DNA of 64,000 nucleotides from Mikania micrantha (lineage: Eukaryota > Streptophyta > Magnoliopsida > Asterales > Asteraceae): the NCBI GenBank assembly GCA_009363875.1, contig CM018685.1, forward strand, positions 66,971,933-67,035,932. The letters are read 5' to 3'. Below the pieces are notes generated by a model. That model was not told the origin of the DNA, did not search any database, and saw only the letters and a program-made list of their open reading frames with translations. Shown piece by piece: positions 1-9,819 of the stretch (positions within the stretch are counted from its first letter, which is position 1; every line of letters begins with the position of its first letter). A program made the translations under genes and the position numbers.

Positions 1-14
1 AAAATTACTCATCA

Positions 15-240
15 GGTGTTGTCGACAGTTTTGTTCATCAGTTGTTTTCATCAGTTGTTCATCAGACTTTTTGGAAATTTTGTTCATCAGAACTTGTGAA
101 CAATGTGTTCATCAGAACTTGTAAACAATTTGTTCATCAGAACTTTGTGGAAATTTTGTTCATCAGAACTTTTGAACAATGTGTTCATCAGAACTTGTAA
201 ACAATTTGTTCATCAGAACTTTGTGAGTAATGTTTGACCT
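15..240. repeat. Post-pol minisatellite of copia-1
   Basis: Irregular tandem repeat built from the phrase GTTCATCAGAACTTGTGAAC and variants, in units of roughly 20-40 bp. It lies just downstream of pol on the element strand. The corresponding spacer of copia-2 (about 40915-41140) has the same kind of array with different unit order, so the array belongs to the element family. No coding potential is visible. Confidence 0.8.
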
Positions 241-432
241 TCAGTACTTAGTGAATCAATACTCATCAGTACTTGTAACTTAGAGTAATAGAAAAGGTCA
301 TAACTGTTCTTGAATCAGTACTTTTGATATGTATCAGTATGTACTGAAAATATCAAAATGTGTCAAGATAAAGGAAAAATATTTTTGGAATTTTAAAAGG
401 ATATTTAACAGTTTATTCATTTAAACACTAAC

Positions 433-1180
433 CTATTCAAGTTGCAACATACCAAGCCTGAGAACTAAATTTTGAAAAGTGGATGTGTCTAAAGGCTTAG
501 TAAAAATGTCAGCAAGCTCATCAGCACTAGGAACAAATTTGGGATCAATCAGACCTTTTTCAAAACAATCTCTTATAAAGTGATGTCTGATCTCAATGTG
601 TTTAGTCCTAGAGTGCTGAACTGGATTCTTGACAATACAAAGAGCTGAAGCACTATCCATTAACAATGGTGTCTTCAGTTCTTTGATGCCATAGTCCAGG
701 AGTTGAGACTGAAGCCAGAGAATTTGGGAAGTGCAACTTGCAGCAGCAATGTACTCAGCTTCAGCAGTGGAGGTGGCTACAGAAGTTTGCTTCTTACTTT
801 GCCAAGAAACCAAGCAATTTCCTAGAAACTGACACCCACCAGAAGTAGATTTTCTTGAGAGTTTGCATCCTGCATAGTCACTATCTGAAAAAGCAACCAG
901 CTTGCAGGATTGTCCAGTGGAGTACCATATTCCCAGGAATTGAGTACCTTGCAAGTATCTGAAAATTCTTTTCACAGCAATCAAATGAGACTCTTTGGGT
1001 GCAGCCTGAAATCTAGCACAAACACATGTGGCAAACATAATGTCTGGCCTGGATGCAGTTAGATACATTAAAGATCCAATCATACATCTATAAAGAGTTT
1101 CATCCACTGAAGTACCTTTCAGATCTGCATCAAGTTGTGTGGTGGTGCTCATGGGGTTGGAACATGGCTTACAGTTTGCA
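433..1180 (-). pseudogene. copia-1 pol, RNase H end (frameshifted)
   Basis: C-terminal part of copia pol, out of frame with the reverse transcriptase upstream. Visible motifs are CMIGSLMYLTASRPDI, the RNase H block AFSDSDYAGCK, the TAEAEYIA motif and the DSASALCIVKNP/RTKHIEIRHHFIRD blocks typical of Ty1/copia RNase H. A one-base deletion near 1173-1176 separates it from the upstream frame; copia-2 keeps the extra T of the T-run there. RNase H would remove the RNA template during reverse transcription. It ends shortly after IFTKPLD, the usual end of copia pol. Confidence 0.9.
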
Positions 1181-1664
1181 AATCAAATTTCTTTAAAAGC
1201 TCTTTTGTGTATTTTGATTGGTGAATGAAAATTCCATCAGGTTTTTGTTTGATTTGAAGACCCAAGAAAAACTGTAACTTCCCCATAGCACTCATTTCAA
1301 AATTTGTAGTCATAAGTTTAGTGAAATCATCACACAACTTTGGGTCAGATGAAGCAAATATAATGTCATCAACATAAATTTGAACAAGTAGCTTATGCTG
1401 ACCTACATTCTTTATGAATAAAGTTTGATCAATGGAGCCTCTAGTGAAATTATTTTTTAGAAGAAAAGTGGATAATGTGTCATACCAGGCTCTAGGTGCT
1501 TGTTTCAGCCCATAAAGAGCTTTATCAAGCTTGTACACCCAATCAGGATGTTTATTGTCCTCAAAGCCTGGAGGTTGACACACATACACTTCCTCTTTTA
1601 TTTTGCCATATAAGAAAGCACTTTTGACATCCATTTGAAAAACTTTAAGTTTATGTAAGGCACA
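1149..1664 (-). pseudogene. copia-1 pol, reverse-transcriptase fragment
   Basis: Middle segment of reverse transcriptase. MDVKSAFLYGKIKEEVYV, KALYGLKQAPRAWY and the catalytic YVDDIIFAS box are present, so the two catalytic aspartates are retained. The segment is isolated by frameshifts on both sides: about 1661-1664 (one base missing in GGCACATATG, where copia-2 reads GGCAGCATATG) and about 1173-1176. It therefore cannot be part of a working polymerase without recoding. This RVT_2-type domain makes cDNA in copia elements. Confidence 0.9.
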
Positions 1665-3766
1665 TATGCTAAAAACAGCCTAATTGCTTCTAATCTGGCT
1701 ACAGGGGCAAAAGTTTCATCATAATCAATACCTTCTTCCTGACAGAACCCCTGTACAACCAGTCTAGCTTTGTTTTTAATGATTTGACCTTTTTCATCTG
1801 TTTTATTCCTAAACACCCATTTTGTGCCTATTGCACACTTACCTGGAGGTAAAGAAACCAGCTCCCAAACCTGTTGCTTTTTGAATTGCAATAATTCCAA
1901 CTGCATTGCCTCCACCCAGCCAATATCTCTAAGTGCTATGTGGTAATTCTTTGGCTCTTGTTGACTGACAAACAAAGCATAAAGACAAAAGTTAGATAAT
2001 TGACTTCTTGTTGAAACACCTGCAGAAATATCACCAAGAACTTGAGATAATGGATGATCCTTCAGTTCTTGATATGGAATGAGATCAGTGCAAGTGTTTG
2101 CTGGAGGAACTGATGCAGCAGTTGAAGAAGATTCAGGATGTACAGCAGCAGGAATTTCAAAGGATTTAGAAGATGCCAGAATTTCATCAGCATTTGTAGT
2201 GAGTGGGATTGCGGAAGCAGAAGGAGCATCAGATTTGGTAGATGTGGACATATTGTCACTGAATCTGAACAAATGAGTACTTGCATCTTCATCATCTGAA
2301 ATTCCTTGTGATGTTGCATTAGAAGCTGGTGGTGGATCAGCTGGAAGAACTTCATCTTCTACACCACTATTCTCAACATGAAAATCATGTTGCAAGATAT
2401 TCAGATCAAACATCTCAGCAGGATTCTGAGGAATGGAATCTTTAGGACATTCATTGAATTTGACATGAAGAGTTTCTTCTACAGTCTTTGTTCTACAATT
2501 GAACACTCTATATGCCTTGCATGTTGAAGAATATCCAACAAAGTATCCTGCATCAACTTTGGAATCAAACTTGGTAAGTTGATCTTTGGTGTTGAGAATG
2601 AAACAAGGACACCCAAAAGCTCTGAAGAAGGAAATCAAAGGAGTTAAAGAATGAAGGATTTCATATGGAGTCTTCAACCATCTTTGATTCACCAAAACTC
2701 TGTTTTGCACATAGCAAGCTGTGTTAACAGCTTCTGCCCAGAATGTGAGAGGTAAACCAGAATCAGCAAGCATTGTTCTGGCAGCTTCAATCAGGGTCCG
2801 ATTCTTCCTTTCTACCACTCCATTCTGTTCAGGAGATCTGGGAATGCTATACTGTCTCTGAATTCCCTTTGACTGATAAAATTCATCAAGAAGATGATTT
2901 CTGAATTCAGTGCCATTGTCACTCCTAACACACTTGATAGAAAGAGAATACTGCTTTTCAGCATACAACACAAAATTGATAATAGCCTTGGCAACCTTAC
3001 CTTTTGAGTGTAAGAAGAAAGTCCAGACAAACTTTGAATAGTCATCAACAATAACTAGACAATACTTCTTCTTTGCCATAGACATTATCTGCACTGGACC
3101 AAACAGATCCATGTGTAACAGTTGTAAACAACCAGTGGATTTGGAATCTCCAATTGAAGGAAAAGAGACTTTGTGTTGCTTTCCTTTCAAGCATGCAGAA
3201 CAGTTTTCATCACAACTAAAATCCTTTAAAGGAAGACCTCTAACCAAACCATGTTTCACCAATTGATTCATGTTCTTAATGTTCACATGACCTAATCTTC
3301 TATGCCACAGATTTGATTCCTTGAAAGAGGCCTTAGAAAATAAACAAGGATGACCTTTGACAGAGATTTTCTTAGAAAGATCAAAGGCATATACCTTTCC
3401 CACTCTGTTAGCCTTAAGAAGTGTATACTCATCTAACACTTTGCTAATCAAAGGCATCACATCAGAAGATAAAATCCTACAATCTTGCTTAGTGAAGAGA
3501 GACACATGACCCTTATCACACATTTGACTAACACTCAGCAGATTGTACTTAAGATTCTCAACATGATTAACATCATCAAACCTAATCTCACCATTAGTGA
3601 CTACACCTTTACCTATGATATACCCCTTAGCATCATTACCAAAGGACACAAATCCTCTCCTTCCAGTGAAATAGTTATGAAGAAGAGATCTGCTCCCAGT
3701 CATATGCATGGATCCTCCACTATCAACATACCAGATGCTACTTTGGCATGCTGAAGGACCCTGCAT
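1664..3766 (-). pseudogene. copia-1 pol: protease, integrase and start of reverse transcriptase
   Basis: Long open frame from MQGPSACQ at 3766. Domains in order: aspartic protease with IWYVDSGGSMHMTG; GAG-pre-integrase/zinc region with HRRLGHVN and CSACLKGKQH; integrase core with HMDLFGPV, RSDNGTEFRN and SPEQNGVVERKNRTL (D, D and E all visible); a Ser/Pro-rich linker; then the start of reverse transcriptase (WVFRNKTDEKGQ, ARLVVQGF, DYDETFAPVAR). The frame breaks at about 1661-1664. Copia-2 has the same domains in one 1111-codon frame. The pol start lies 1 base out of phase with the upstream gag-frame ORF. Confidence 0.92.
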
Positions 3767-4896
3767 ACAACAACACACTCAGTTAGACTTTTGGACCCAA
3801 ACCATTTTGGTTTTGGGTCTTTAACATTTGAAGAAACAGAACTAGCATTATCAGTTGAAGCAACACTTGAAGCATTCTTATCAGAAATTTTTGGTTTGAC
3901 TTTTGATTTTGATTTCTTTTTATGAAATGAATCAACAGATGCCTCTGCCATATTGACCCTTCCTATCAGTTGTTGCATCATTAGCATCAGTTGATTATGA
4001 GTTTGAGTTAAAAGCTTGATTTCATCAGACACAACAGGACTTGATTTTTTATTTTTCTTGGTGATCAGTTTTGTGTCTGTAGTTAAAATAGATGTTTTCA
4101 AGTGTTGTTTCCCTGAATCTGGAACAATTTCTTTTCCTTTCTTGAAATGACTTGAAGTATTTCCTTGTACTGATTTTCCAGATTTTGAAACAACTGATGA
4201 TTCTGGTACAAATTTTGAACTGAATGCATTTTTCATTTTAAGTATATTCTTGTTTTTATTCTTGATTTTATTGAATTTTGAACCTTTTCTGTACCAGCAT
4301 TCATCAGTTGAATGATTAAACAACCTACAAATATCACAAGGCACCCTCTTCTTCCTTTCTTTGTGATTGTCTACAAGTACTGATGACTTAGAAACAGATT
4401 GTTTGTTCATCAGAACATCTAAGGCATCAGTTTTTGTAGTCAAATTGACAACAACTGATGTTTTGACAACATCTGAAGAGTTATTTTTCAGCACTTGTGT
4501 CTCAACACATTTACCAACATCAGTTGTTGCATTATCAGCTTTTTCAACAACTGCTGAAGAATGACTTTGACTTATCAAAATTCTTGCCTCATTTTCACCA
4601 ACACTATCCCCATCTGATTCAATTAAGTGTAATTTTAAAACATTTGAAAAATGTTCATCAGGATTAATCTCAAATAAGACATTATCCTGACAAGAGTCAT
4701 CCTCAATGACATTTGTACACCCAATTGAATAAGAATATGTTTCAATCTCAACCTTTTCAGCAGCAGCTTTGCAAACATTTGAGTCTTCTTCAGATATGTC
4801 GACAGAATCAGACATTTCTGAAGAGTTGGTAGATTGGTACACACTCTCCCTATCAGTTTCACAGTCAAGACTTTTTGGTTTATAATCAGTAGGGGG
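3700..4896 (-). pseudogene. copia-1 gag C-terminal part with second zinc knuckle
   Basis: Open frame covering the distal part of gag. It has an acidic/serine-rich N-terminal half, a second CCHC knuckle (CDICRLFNHSTDEC, spacing CX2CX4HX4C) and a Lys/Ser-rich tail that would suit nucleic-acid binding. It is out of frame with the upstream gag because one base is missing in the G-run at 4892-4896 (a C-run on the coding strand). At its downstream end it overlaps the pol frame by about 70 bases, with pol at -1. The equivalent in copia-2 is 44710-45807. Confidence 0.8.
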
Positions 4897-5963
4897 CCAG
4901 TGTGATTATAACCAATCCCAAACTTAACATTTGAAGCTGACTGTTTGCTCAATAACATTTCAAATCCCTTACAGGACTCAACCCATTTTTCACAATTGAC
5001 TTGGGTTGCTGCAAGTGTTTGTTTCAGATCATTATGCTTCACTAGCATAACTTCCACTCTAGCTTTTTCATCAGACAACAAGCATTTAAGTTTATAAATT
5101 TCAGATTCTTTCTCATTTAAGGCTTTTTCAAACTCAGTTTTGTTTTTAGCCACAACCTTTTCCAATTCAAATTTCTCATTAATCAGTTCTACATTGATTT
5201 CCCTAATGGAAGCAAATGCTGAAATGCATGACTCTGAACATAATTTAGCTTTTGATTCAGAAGATACCTGAGATGTTGAAGAGGATTGACAGATATTGTC
5301 AGTTGAATCAATAGCCATCAGTGCCAGATTTCCAAAAGGATTGTCTCCACCATGTGGACTAGTTTCAGAAAAAGGCTGCATGTTGAAATCTGATAAGTCA
5401 TCAGGCAAGCTACTCCAAGCAACAACTCCAGGAGTGAAGAAACTCTGATGCTGTTGTTGTTGAGACTGTTGAGTTGATTGAGGTTTGCTGGATTCAGGAA
5501 GAGCAGGTGATTGTGGTGAGATTAATGCTGGATTGTGAGGAGGTTGAGGCATGTAAAAGCAAGGATATGGATAGGGCATTGGATTTTGTGGAACAAAGTG
5601 AGCTGGATAGAATTGCTGTTGACTAGTACCAGAAGATTGTAGTCCTTTGCCTGAGGAATTGTTGCTCGGAAAGGTCACAAAAGGTGCAGCAGGATTAGAG
5701 CCAGATGTTTTGCACTCCCTAGCAAAGTGACCAAGCCTATGACACTTATGGCACCTCAACTTCCCTTTGTCAAATCCAACCTTAGTCTTGCCAGATAATC
5801 CAGGGAACTTCCTTCCTGTTCTTTTATAAAACTTTTGTGATCTGATGTTGATCAATGCCATTTGACTTAAAATGTCCATCTCCTCTAGATCATCATCCGG
5901 GATACCTTTCAAATCATCCATCACAAAACACAAGTTGTCACTATAACTTCCTGCATTACCCCA
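4892..5963 (-). pseudogene. copia-1 gag middle part: zinc knuckle and coiled coil
   Basis: Part of the copia gag (capsid/nucleocapsid) containing the knuckle CHKCHRLGHFAREC, a Pro/Gln-rich region and a heptad-like Lys/Glu stretch (EKFELEKVVAKNKTEFEKAL) that suggests a coiled coil. A frameshift at about 5959-5963 cuts it off from the N-terminal capsid-like part. Copia-2 is continuous at that point. A second break is at 4892-4896. The open frame in this phase runs on out of register to 4635. Confidence 0.88.
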
Positions 5964-6781
5964 ACTCCCACAAAAGCATGATCAGAATTGTTAGTAGAAA
6001 AGTCAATATGTTCATCATAAGAACATTCAGACCCATTAAACTCTGACTCCTGACCAAGTAAAGCAGTGTTACCAGGAACAAAATCATCAGCAAGTTTTCC
6101 AGATGAAGACAGTTTTCTCTTCTGTTCTACCTCTCTCTCAAAAGTTAAGAGTTTCCCATGTAATTGGGTGAGAGATAGACTTTCTAGATTAGCATTAGAG
6201 CGTAGGACAATTGTATAAGTGTCCCATCTCTCTGGCAATGATCTGAGAAATCTGTTATTCATCTGACTATTAGTGTATTCTTGCTTAACCATTTTTAACT
6301 CAGAAATTAAACATGAGAATCGCTCAAATTGTTGAGTCAAGGATTCACCCTTTCGGTGAGAAAATGTCTCATACTGCTGAGCCATAATTTCTCTAGTATT
6401 TGCTAAAACCTCATCGGTTCCACCAAATTGTTCTTTCAGTGCAACCCAGAGATCATGAGCAGTATCATAATGCATCAAACCAGAATAGATCTCATTCGGC
6501 AGAGCCATGGCCAGAATACCATGAGCTTTAGCATCAATTTCAAACAGTTTAATGTCCTCATCCGAATACATATCAGCAGGTTTCGGAATCATGATCTTAG
6601 TTTCAGGATCAGTGATCGTGGGTTTATATGGTCCATGCACAACAGATTTCCAACATCCTGCGCTGTTAATCGACAGGTGATGTAGCATTCTACGTTGCCA
6701 GATGTTGTACTTACTCCGCACCAGCATCGGAGGCTTGGTTGCGGAGCCTGTATTGTGTGGATCATTGTTCGGAGTTGACAT
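5921..6781 (-). pseudogene. copia-1 gag N-terminal part (UBN2/copia gag domain)
   Basis: Start chosen at the ATG of MSTPNNDPHNTG (6781), because copia-2 begins at the same place (MTTPNNDP) and the upstream extension is not conserved. The frame holds the typical copia gag domain: YNIWQRRMLHHL, AHDLWVALKEQFGG, the QQYETFSHRKGESLTQQF stretch and LRSLPERWDTYTIVLR. Gag proteins build the virus-like particle. The frame ends after a frameshift near 5959-5963, before the zinc knuckle. Confidence 0.9.
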
Positions 6782-6969
6782 GATCACAGATTCAATCAAT
6801 TTAACACAAACTAATTCAAAACAGATTGATATTGAAATACAAATCAACAGAAGTTAGCAGAAAACTTCAATCTATAACAAATTCTTACTTAATCAGCTAA
6901 TTCACTCAATTTGAGAACAAATTTGAGCAGTTTCAGAGATCAATTGTGTAATCGATCAATGATTAACCT

Positions 6970-6981
6970 GCTCTGATACCA
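6970..6981 (-). other. Primer binding site of copia-1
   Basis: On the minus strand this reads TGGTATCAGAGC, the usual plant primer site complementary to the 3' end of initiator tRNA-Met. It lies 2 bases inside the 5' LTR boundary. Confidence 0.93.
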
Positions 6982-6983
6982 AT

Positions 6984-7598
6984 TGTAGGATCAGATGTTC
7001 TCAATTGATAAATCAGTAGAGTATAGCAGCGGAATTCAACACAGAATTAGCATAAGTAAAGTAAGAACAAGTTCAATCAAACAGTAACGCAAGTTTGTTA
7101 TAGAGAGAGAAAGTTTTCTGTAAAAGGAATATCTCATTCAATTGATTAACTTCGTTACATTACAATCATGTCAACTGCCTATATATAGAAGGCAGTGACG
7201 TCTGATGATGTCACATGATGTTGACATCTAACAGACAAAACAAAACAACTGAAATTAACTAAACGACTGAGAATGTCTTCAACATCTGAAGACAAACTCT
7301 ACAACTACTGAAGAACAAAACTACTGAAGTACAAATACTGAAACTACTGAAATACAAAATACTAAAACCTCTGATGAGTAAACTACTCACCAGACTTTTA
7401 CAAACAATAAGAAAACTACTGAAGACTAACTATACACTACAACACCTGACGACTTACACTTCAGCTGTTGTACATCTCTTCAGATCTTGTGACTTCAGCA
7501 CATTTGAATATCAGCCTTTGTGTTCTTCTTCAGTTGTTGTAATGCTGTGAGACTTAGAGATTTTTTTGATCAGGCTCATTGGTTCTTTTAGTCCAACA
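6984..7598 (-). repeat. 5' LTR of copia-1
   Basis: About 615 bp. On the plus strand it starts TGTAGGATCAGATG and ends TTTTAGTCCAACA, giving TG...CA ends. It is related to, but clearly diverged from, the 597-bp LTRs of copia-2. The primer site flanks its left edge. The interrupted gypsy LTR resumes at 7599. No gene is present; the sequence is rich in the words ACTACTGAA and CATCTGAAGA. Confidence 0.93.
7180..7187 (-). promoter_or_regulatory. Probable TATA box of copia-1 LTR
   Basis: TATATATA on the minus strand, about 410 bp inside the LTR. It is at the same relative place as the TATATAAG of the copia-2 LTRs. The position fits a U3 promoter driving the minus-strand element. Confidence 0.6.
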
Positions 7599-8896
7599 AA
7601 ATATGACTACAAACATCATCCAATCATTTTCTAACAACTCAAATCATCATATTATCATCCTAACAACAATTCTACATACATGCATGTCCATAATTTCCAT
7701 CAAATCATCATCTTGTAAAATAAAAGTTACTATAAATAGAAAGATTCATAAAAATCATAGTTTTAATCATTTCAACACCATCTAAACATGTAAGCATCCT
7801 CCAACAACATGAAGATGCATATCTAATTACTGAAAATCATCCCACATGTCATGGATCATACATGCATGTGGGTTTTTCATCGAGTCAAGACCAAATAACA
7901 CATATTAATGACTCACATCATCATGGATCGTCACGAAATGCATTCTAATCATGTTAGATCATCATAAATCACCTTAAAATCAACAAACCCAAAAGTAAAC
8001 TTCGTGTATGTGCACTATAGGTGCTTGCATGTGTGATTCATGTATTGCATGTGTGTGTAGAAGTGAGAATAGTGCATTGTAAACTACAAGAAGCATTGAA
8101 CTACCTTCCAAGCTCTTTAGATCACTGAGATGATGCACTAGCAGCTCTATAATCTTCTGGTTCGTTGGATTCGACAGAAATCAAGAAGATGGTGGTGATG
8201 GATGCTCCCTAGAGGTCTTCTTTCAATGATCTCAAGCTTCCAAGGGGTGTAAAAATGGCTTCCAATGGAGGAGAGGGGTTGTAACAGAGGATTGAGGTTG
8301 AAGATGGTCGAGTGGTTGAGTATGAGTTCGGATATAATGAGTGAAAGGAGTAGTGTAGGCCAAATGATGATCTTGGGAGCTTAAAAAGCTGTTTTGCGAC
8401 TCTGGCGCCCCAGGCGTATCGCCTGGCGTGGGTGGACATCTCCTGTCGTTACGCACGGATGGGCAGACATGCTAGGCGCCTTTTGTGTCCCGCGCGCATC
8501 GCCTATCGTGGGCGTCTCGGGTCAGGCGTACCGCCTGGCCTAAATGTCAAGCCCAATAAGCTTGTTTTGTTGTTCTGGGCCCATTCTCGCCCGTTTCTCG
8601 ACTGTAGAACATCATTCGTGCGTCGTTTGGACTCTAATAGTCAGTTATTAGCCATAATTCGCTTGTGAAGTGCTTCTGTGCTTAAGTGCTGTGTTGTTCA
8701 CCAACGTTCGCGTGTTTTGACACGTGTGTGCTGTTTGTCGATAATTCCACGAATTATCTAGTCGTATGCCAGTGTTTGTACTGTCGTGCCACGTGTCACA
8801 CTAAATTAATCTAATTCTAGTGCCACGTGTACATAATGTATTTAAATAAACATTTAAATAAATAAGATGCTGACCTGGAAATTACGGGGTGTCACA
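7599..8896 (-). repeat. 3' LTR of gypsy-A (right part; interrupted by copia-1)
   Basis: 1298 bp matching 27594-28892 of the gypsy-A 5' LTR almost base for base, ending in GGGGTGTCACA at 8896. The rest of this LTR lies left of copia-1, outside the window. It holds no gene; short open frames here are GC-rich LTR shadow frames that recur in every LTR copy. It contains CACGTG G-boxes (near 8795 and 8825) and the palindromic GC-rich block at about 8405-8550. Confidence 0.93.
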
Positions 8897-8907
8897 TCCT
8901 CCCCATG
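8897..8907 (-). other. Polypurine tract of gypsy-A
   Basis: The minus strand reads CATGGGGAGGA immediately before the 3' LTR (TGTGACACC). This is the purine-rich plus-strand primer expected for reverse transcription. Confidence 0.75.
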
Positions 8908-8931
8908 TTAGAAAAAATTTCGTCCCGAAAT

Positions 8932-9819
8932 TCAACTTGCGTTGTCAGCGTTTGTCTGTTCCACGAACAGGTGTGGGTACTTCTGTTTCATCTGGTCTTC
9001 ACGTTCCCACGTGAATTCCGTTCCTTGTCGCGAATTCCATCGTACTTTCACAATCGGGATCTTGCTGAGTTTGAGCTTTTTGGTTTCCCGGTCCATAATT
9101 TCTACCGGTTCCTCAACGAAGTTCAATTGTTCGTCGATTTGTATTTCCTCGAGTGGAATAACAAGTGTCTCATCAGATAGGCACTTTTTGAGGTTCGAGA
9201 TGTGGAATACGTTGTGTACACTGCTCAGCTCAACTGGCAGGTTCAGTTCGTAGGCTACAGGGCCTATTCGTTTTGTAATCTCGAACGGTCCAATGTAACG
9301 AGGGTTCAACTTTCCCCGTTTGCCAAACCGAATGACTCCCTTCCAGGGCGAGACCTTGAGTAATACTCTGTCTCCCACCTGGAATTCTAACGGTTTGCGT
9401 CGTTTGTCGGCATAGCTTTTCTGTCTGTCACGAGCTGCTGCCATTCGCTTGCGTATTTGTACGATCTTTTCAGTGGTTTCGTGCACAAGCTCTGGACCAG
9501 TCAGTTGGCTATCTCCAACTTCTGCCCAGCAGATGGGTGATCGACACTTACGTCCGTATAGTGCCTCGAATGGTGCAGCTTGAATGCTTGTGTGGTAGCT
9601 GTTATTGTATGAAAACTCAACTAACGGTAGATGAGATTCCCAGCTACTCCCAAAGTCAATAACGCAGGCTCGGAGCATGTCCTCCAGTGTCTGTATTGTT
9701 CGCTCACTTTGCCCGTCCGTCTGCGGGTGGTAAGCGGTACTCATGTCCATTCTCGTGCCCAAAGCCTTATGCAAAGACTTCCAGAAATGCGACGTGAATC
9801 GACTGTCGCGATCAGATAT
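8932..9819 (-). pseudogene. gypsy-A pol, integrase C-terminal half and chromodomain-like tail
   Basis: Part of pol downstream of the gypsy-B insertion. It contains ISDRDSRFTSHFWKSLHKA (second catalytic Asp), TAYHPQTDGQSERTIQTL (catalytic Glu), the GPY/F-like stretch NPRYIGPFEITKRIGPVAYE, and a chromodomain-like end with IPIVKVRWNSR, FTWEREDQMKQKYPHLF. Chromodomains help chromoviruses integrate into heterochromatin. The frame stays open from the insertion point to its stop. The upstream half of the integrase resumes at 20999. Confidence 0.93.

Larger units (their letters stand above)
1..7598 (-). mobile_element. copia-1: Ty1/copia (SIRE/Maximus-like) retrotransposon, left end outside window
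   Basis: Minus-strand copia element, read right to left: 5' LTR (6984-7598), primer site, gag, pol in copia order (protease, integrase, reverse transcriptase, RNase H), then a repeat-rich spacer running off the left edge. It interrupts a gypsy LTR. The sequence from 7599 onward (aaatatgactac) matches the uninterrupted copy from 27594, so the target duplication should be AAATA, with its other copy left of the window. By analogy with copia-2, a large extra ORF and the 3' LTR should also lie to the left. Several frameshifts in gag and pol make this copy non-autonomous. Confidence 0.93.

Noticed and set aside
15..240. CRISPR-like look of the CATCAGAACTTGTG repeats
   Set aside because: Units are irregular, imperfect and lie in a eukaryotic retrotransposon spacer; no spacers of constant length and no cas genes.
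6970..6981. tRNA gene
   Set aside because: Only the short tRNA-complementary primer site is present, next to an LTR; no cloverleaf.
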